A stretch of 64,000 bases of DNA from Lederbergia panacisoli (lineage in GTDB: Bacteria; Bacillota; Bacilli; Bacillales; Bacillaceae_C): assembly GCF_024626525.1 (NCBI RefSeq), contig NZ_JANJGU010000006.1:124001-188000 (forward strand), given 5' to 3'. The notes below the pieces were generated by a model. It worked only from the letters and a program-made list of their open reading frames with translations, was not told where the DNA came from and did no database searches. Positions 62,320-64,000 of this stretch are shown piece by piece. The position numbers were made by a program, and so were the translations under genes. How positions within the stretch are numbered: position 1 is the first letter of the stretch; every line of letters begins with the position of its first letter.

Positions 62320-64000
62320 TTATTTTTCAATATCTGCATATATAAACTGCGGATAACGGTTAATTGGAGTAAAGATTCCCTTCACATGCGGCTTAACCAT
62401 AAATGGTTTTGTATAGAAATAAATCGGGACAATCGGCATTTCGTCCATCAAGATTTCTTCTGCTTTATGCATTGCTTCCATGCGCTCTTTTTGATCCATG
62501 GATGATTTTGCTATATTGATTTGTTTGTCGTACTCGGCATTACCCCAGTTTGCATCATTGAATGGACCATCTGTTACCCATAAGTCGACGAATGTCATTG
62601 GGTCAACATAGTCGCCTGACCAACCTGCACGGGAAATATCATAGTCTCCTGCTTTTTCACGGTCTAGCTTCACTTGGAATTCAACGTTCTCTAACTCAAC
62701 AGTAAAATCGAGGTTTTTACGCCACATCTCTTGAACGGCTTCCGCAATTTTTTTATGTCCTTCTGATGTGTTATAAAGGATTGTGAATTTCGGCATTTCC
62801 TTCATGCCTTCTTCAGCAAGACCTTCAGCTAATAACTTCTTAGCTTCTTCTACATCTTCTTTAAACAGATCTCCAGAATTGTCTTGGAAGTCTCCGCTCA
62901 CATCATTGATTCCTGGTGGAATGATTCCGAAAGCCGGTTTTTGACCACCTTGGGCAACGTGTTCGGTAATTGTGTTTCTCTCAATTGCCATCGAAAGAGC
63001 TTTTCTTACTTTGACGTTATTGAAAGGCTTTACATTATTATTCAAGTTATAGTAATAGACTGCAAAGTCAGGACCGTTATTGAATTCCGCGTTACCAGAG
63101 TCTACAAGCTGGCCTTGTACATCCTGTGGAAGCGGATAGGCAAGATCTAATTCATCTGCTTGATACATTTGCCATGCAGTGTCTTCGTTATCAATAATGA
63201 CAAACTGCACTTCGTCCAATTTAATTTTATCTTTATCGTAATAATTTTCGTTTTTCTCCAACTTCATGCTTTCTTTATGATTCCACTCAGTCAACTTAAA
63301 GGCTCCGTTGGAAACGTAGCTTGAGGCTTCATGTGACCAATCTGGATTCTCTTCTTGCACCTTTTTATTTACTGGATAATACGTGTAAAAAGATGTCAAA
63401 TCAAGGAAATAAGGTGTTGGTTGCGCTAATTTTACTTCGAGTGTTTTTTCGTCTAAGGCTTTAACTCCTACTTTTGCTTCTAATTCCTCATACTCTGATT
63501 CATCTTCAGAGCTATTATATTCCTCTGCTCCTTCAAGATAATAGAGTTGGTATGCATAGTCGGAAGCGCTCGCGGGATTAAGCGCATATTTCCATGCATA
63601 TTCAAAATCTTCAGCTGTAACTGGATCACCATTGGACCACTGTATGCCATCTTTTAAATGGAAGGTCCAAGTAAGATTATCATCACTGACATCCCATGTT
63701 TCTGCCATTCCATCGACAATTTCACCTTCAGGGGTTTTCTTTGTCAAACCTTCAAATACATGCTCCAAAATCCATGAGTCATGTGTACCTTGTGCGATTC
63801 CTGGATGTAATGCGCCAGGTTCTTCATTATTATTAAGATATAAAATTTTCCTTTCCGCTGGGGCTTGTTCAGGTTCCTTTCCTTCTTCTGCCGTCTTCTC
63901 TCCCTCATCTTTTGGAGGAGAGGACGTTGGTTCATCCGTTTGCCCACTGAAACAACCACTAAGCACTAACATAAATACCAAAATCAGTGAGAATAATGAT
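62320..64000 (-). CDS. oppA: Oligopeptide-binding lipoprotein OppA (5' end outside window)
   Basis: Binds peptides outside the cell for the importer. Reading continues past the right edge: SLFSLILVFMLVLSGC is the end of a lipoprotein signal, and the start codon is not in the window. About 545 mature residues follow: a linker rich in Glu/Pro, then an SBP family 5 domain (NNNEEPGALHPGIAQGTHDS, TFHLKDGIQWSNGDPVTAED, RKALSMAIERNTI, SRAGWSGDYVDPMTF). The specificity (oligopeptide rather than dipeptide or nickel) is inferred from overall similarity. Confidence 0.9.
   Translation of the reverse strand, partial: SLFSLILVFMLVLSGCFSGQTDEPTSSPPKDEGEKTAEEGKEPEQAPAERKILYLNNNEEPGALHPGIAQGTHDSWILEHVFEGLTKKTPEGEIVDGMAETWDVSDDNLTWTFHLKDGIQWSNGDPVTAEDFEYAWKYALNPASASDYAYQLYYLEGAEEYNSSEDESEYEELEAKVGVKALDEKTLEVKLAQPTPYFLDLTSFYTYYPVNKKVQEENPDWSHEASSYVSNGAFKLTEWNHKESMKLEKNENYYDKDKIKLDEVQFVIIDNEDTAWQMYQADELDLAYPLPQDVQGQLVDSGNAEFNNGPDFAVYYYNLNNNVKPFNNVKVRKALSMAIERNTITEHVAQGGQKPAFGIIPPGINDVSGDFQDNSGDLFKEDVEEAKKLLAEGLAEEGMKEMPKFTILYNTSEGHKKIAEAVQEMWRKNLDFTVELENVEFQVKLDREKAGDYDISRAGWSGDYVDPMTFVDLWVTDGPFNDANWGNAEYDKQINIAKSSMDQKERMEAMHKAEEILMDEMPIVPIYFYTKPFMVKPHVKGIFTPINRYPQFIYADIEK

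Overview
The window looks like chromosome from a low-GC, spore-forming member of the Bacillaceae (Bacillus sensu lato). Reasons: close relatives of Bacillus subtilis MreBH, AmpS, YkhA, FloT/YuaF, YtiB and YfmL; strong AGGAGG-type ribosome sites with frequent TTG and GTG starts; a Zur box; an S-box (SAM-I) riboswitch; a SigW-type promoter; and a histidine operon using the short HisG plus HisZ. No phage, plasmid, insertion sequence or CRISPR array was seen.

Layout. 1-13 kb is mostly housekeeping: an amino-acid-binding lipoprotein cut by the window edge, a Zur-controlled zinc-binding lipoprotein, AmpS, a thioesterase, MreBH, an 0.85 kb array of about 16.5 hairpin-forming 51-bp repeats, the flotillin operon behind a SigW-like promoter, a beta-carbonic anhydrase, two overlapping tiny genes, a secreted ComEC-like hydrolase with a DUF3006 partner, and an rRNA methyltransferase. 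13-28 kb is an accessory zone, almost all on the minus strand. Intact small enzymes (NUDIX, GNAT, phosphoesterase, phospholipase-like) lie among decaying genes: an isochorismatase-family hydrolase, a PP2C phosphatase, a P-loop kinase, a MocR regulator, an internally deleted GNAT protein and a NUDIX 3' remnant. 27.5-33.4 kb holds tRNA-Arg(CCU), two tiny paralogous membrane proteins, an aldehyde dehydrogenase, a GntR-controlled ABC exporter and an EamA transporter.

33.4-44.7 kb holds a candidate type I toxin-antitoxin locus (27-residue holin-like toxin, convergent structured RNA, long-range 5'-3' pairing of the toxin mRNA), pabB-pabA-pabC for p-aminobenzoate, a ThuA-like protein, a YfmL-type helicase, and an operon of a membrane-anchored FAD oxidase, a half-size MFS protein and an amidase. 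44.7-50.5 kb is a sulfur module: a Cys/Met PLP enzyme, then a sigma-A promoter and S-box riboswitch driving a NitT/TauT-type ABC importer whose last gene overlaps an acyl-CoA ligase gene. An array of 45-bp double-palindrome repeats and an alcohol dehydrogenase follow.

51.9-58.2 kb is the histidine operon hisZ-G-D-C-B-F-IE. hisH and hisA are missing between hisB and hisF; a short stretch there looks like an eroded hisA 3' end. 58.3-64 kb is an oligopeptide ABC importer, with the binding-protein gene running off the right edge.

The observations most worth following up are the type I toxin-antitoxin locus, the S-box importer/ligase operon, the hisHA loss and the two unusual repeat arrays.
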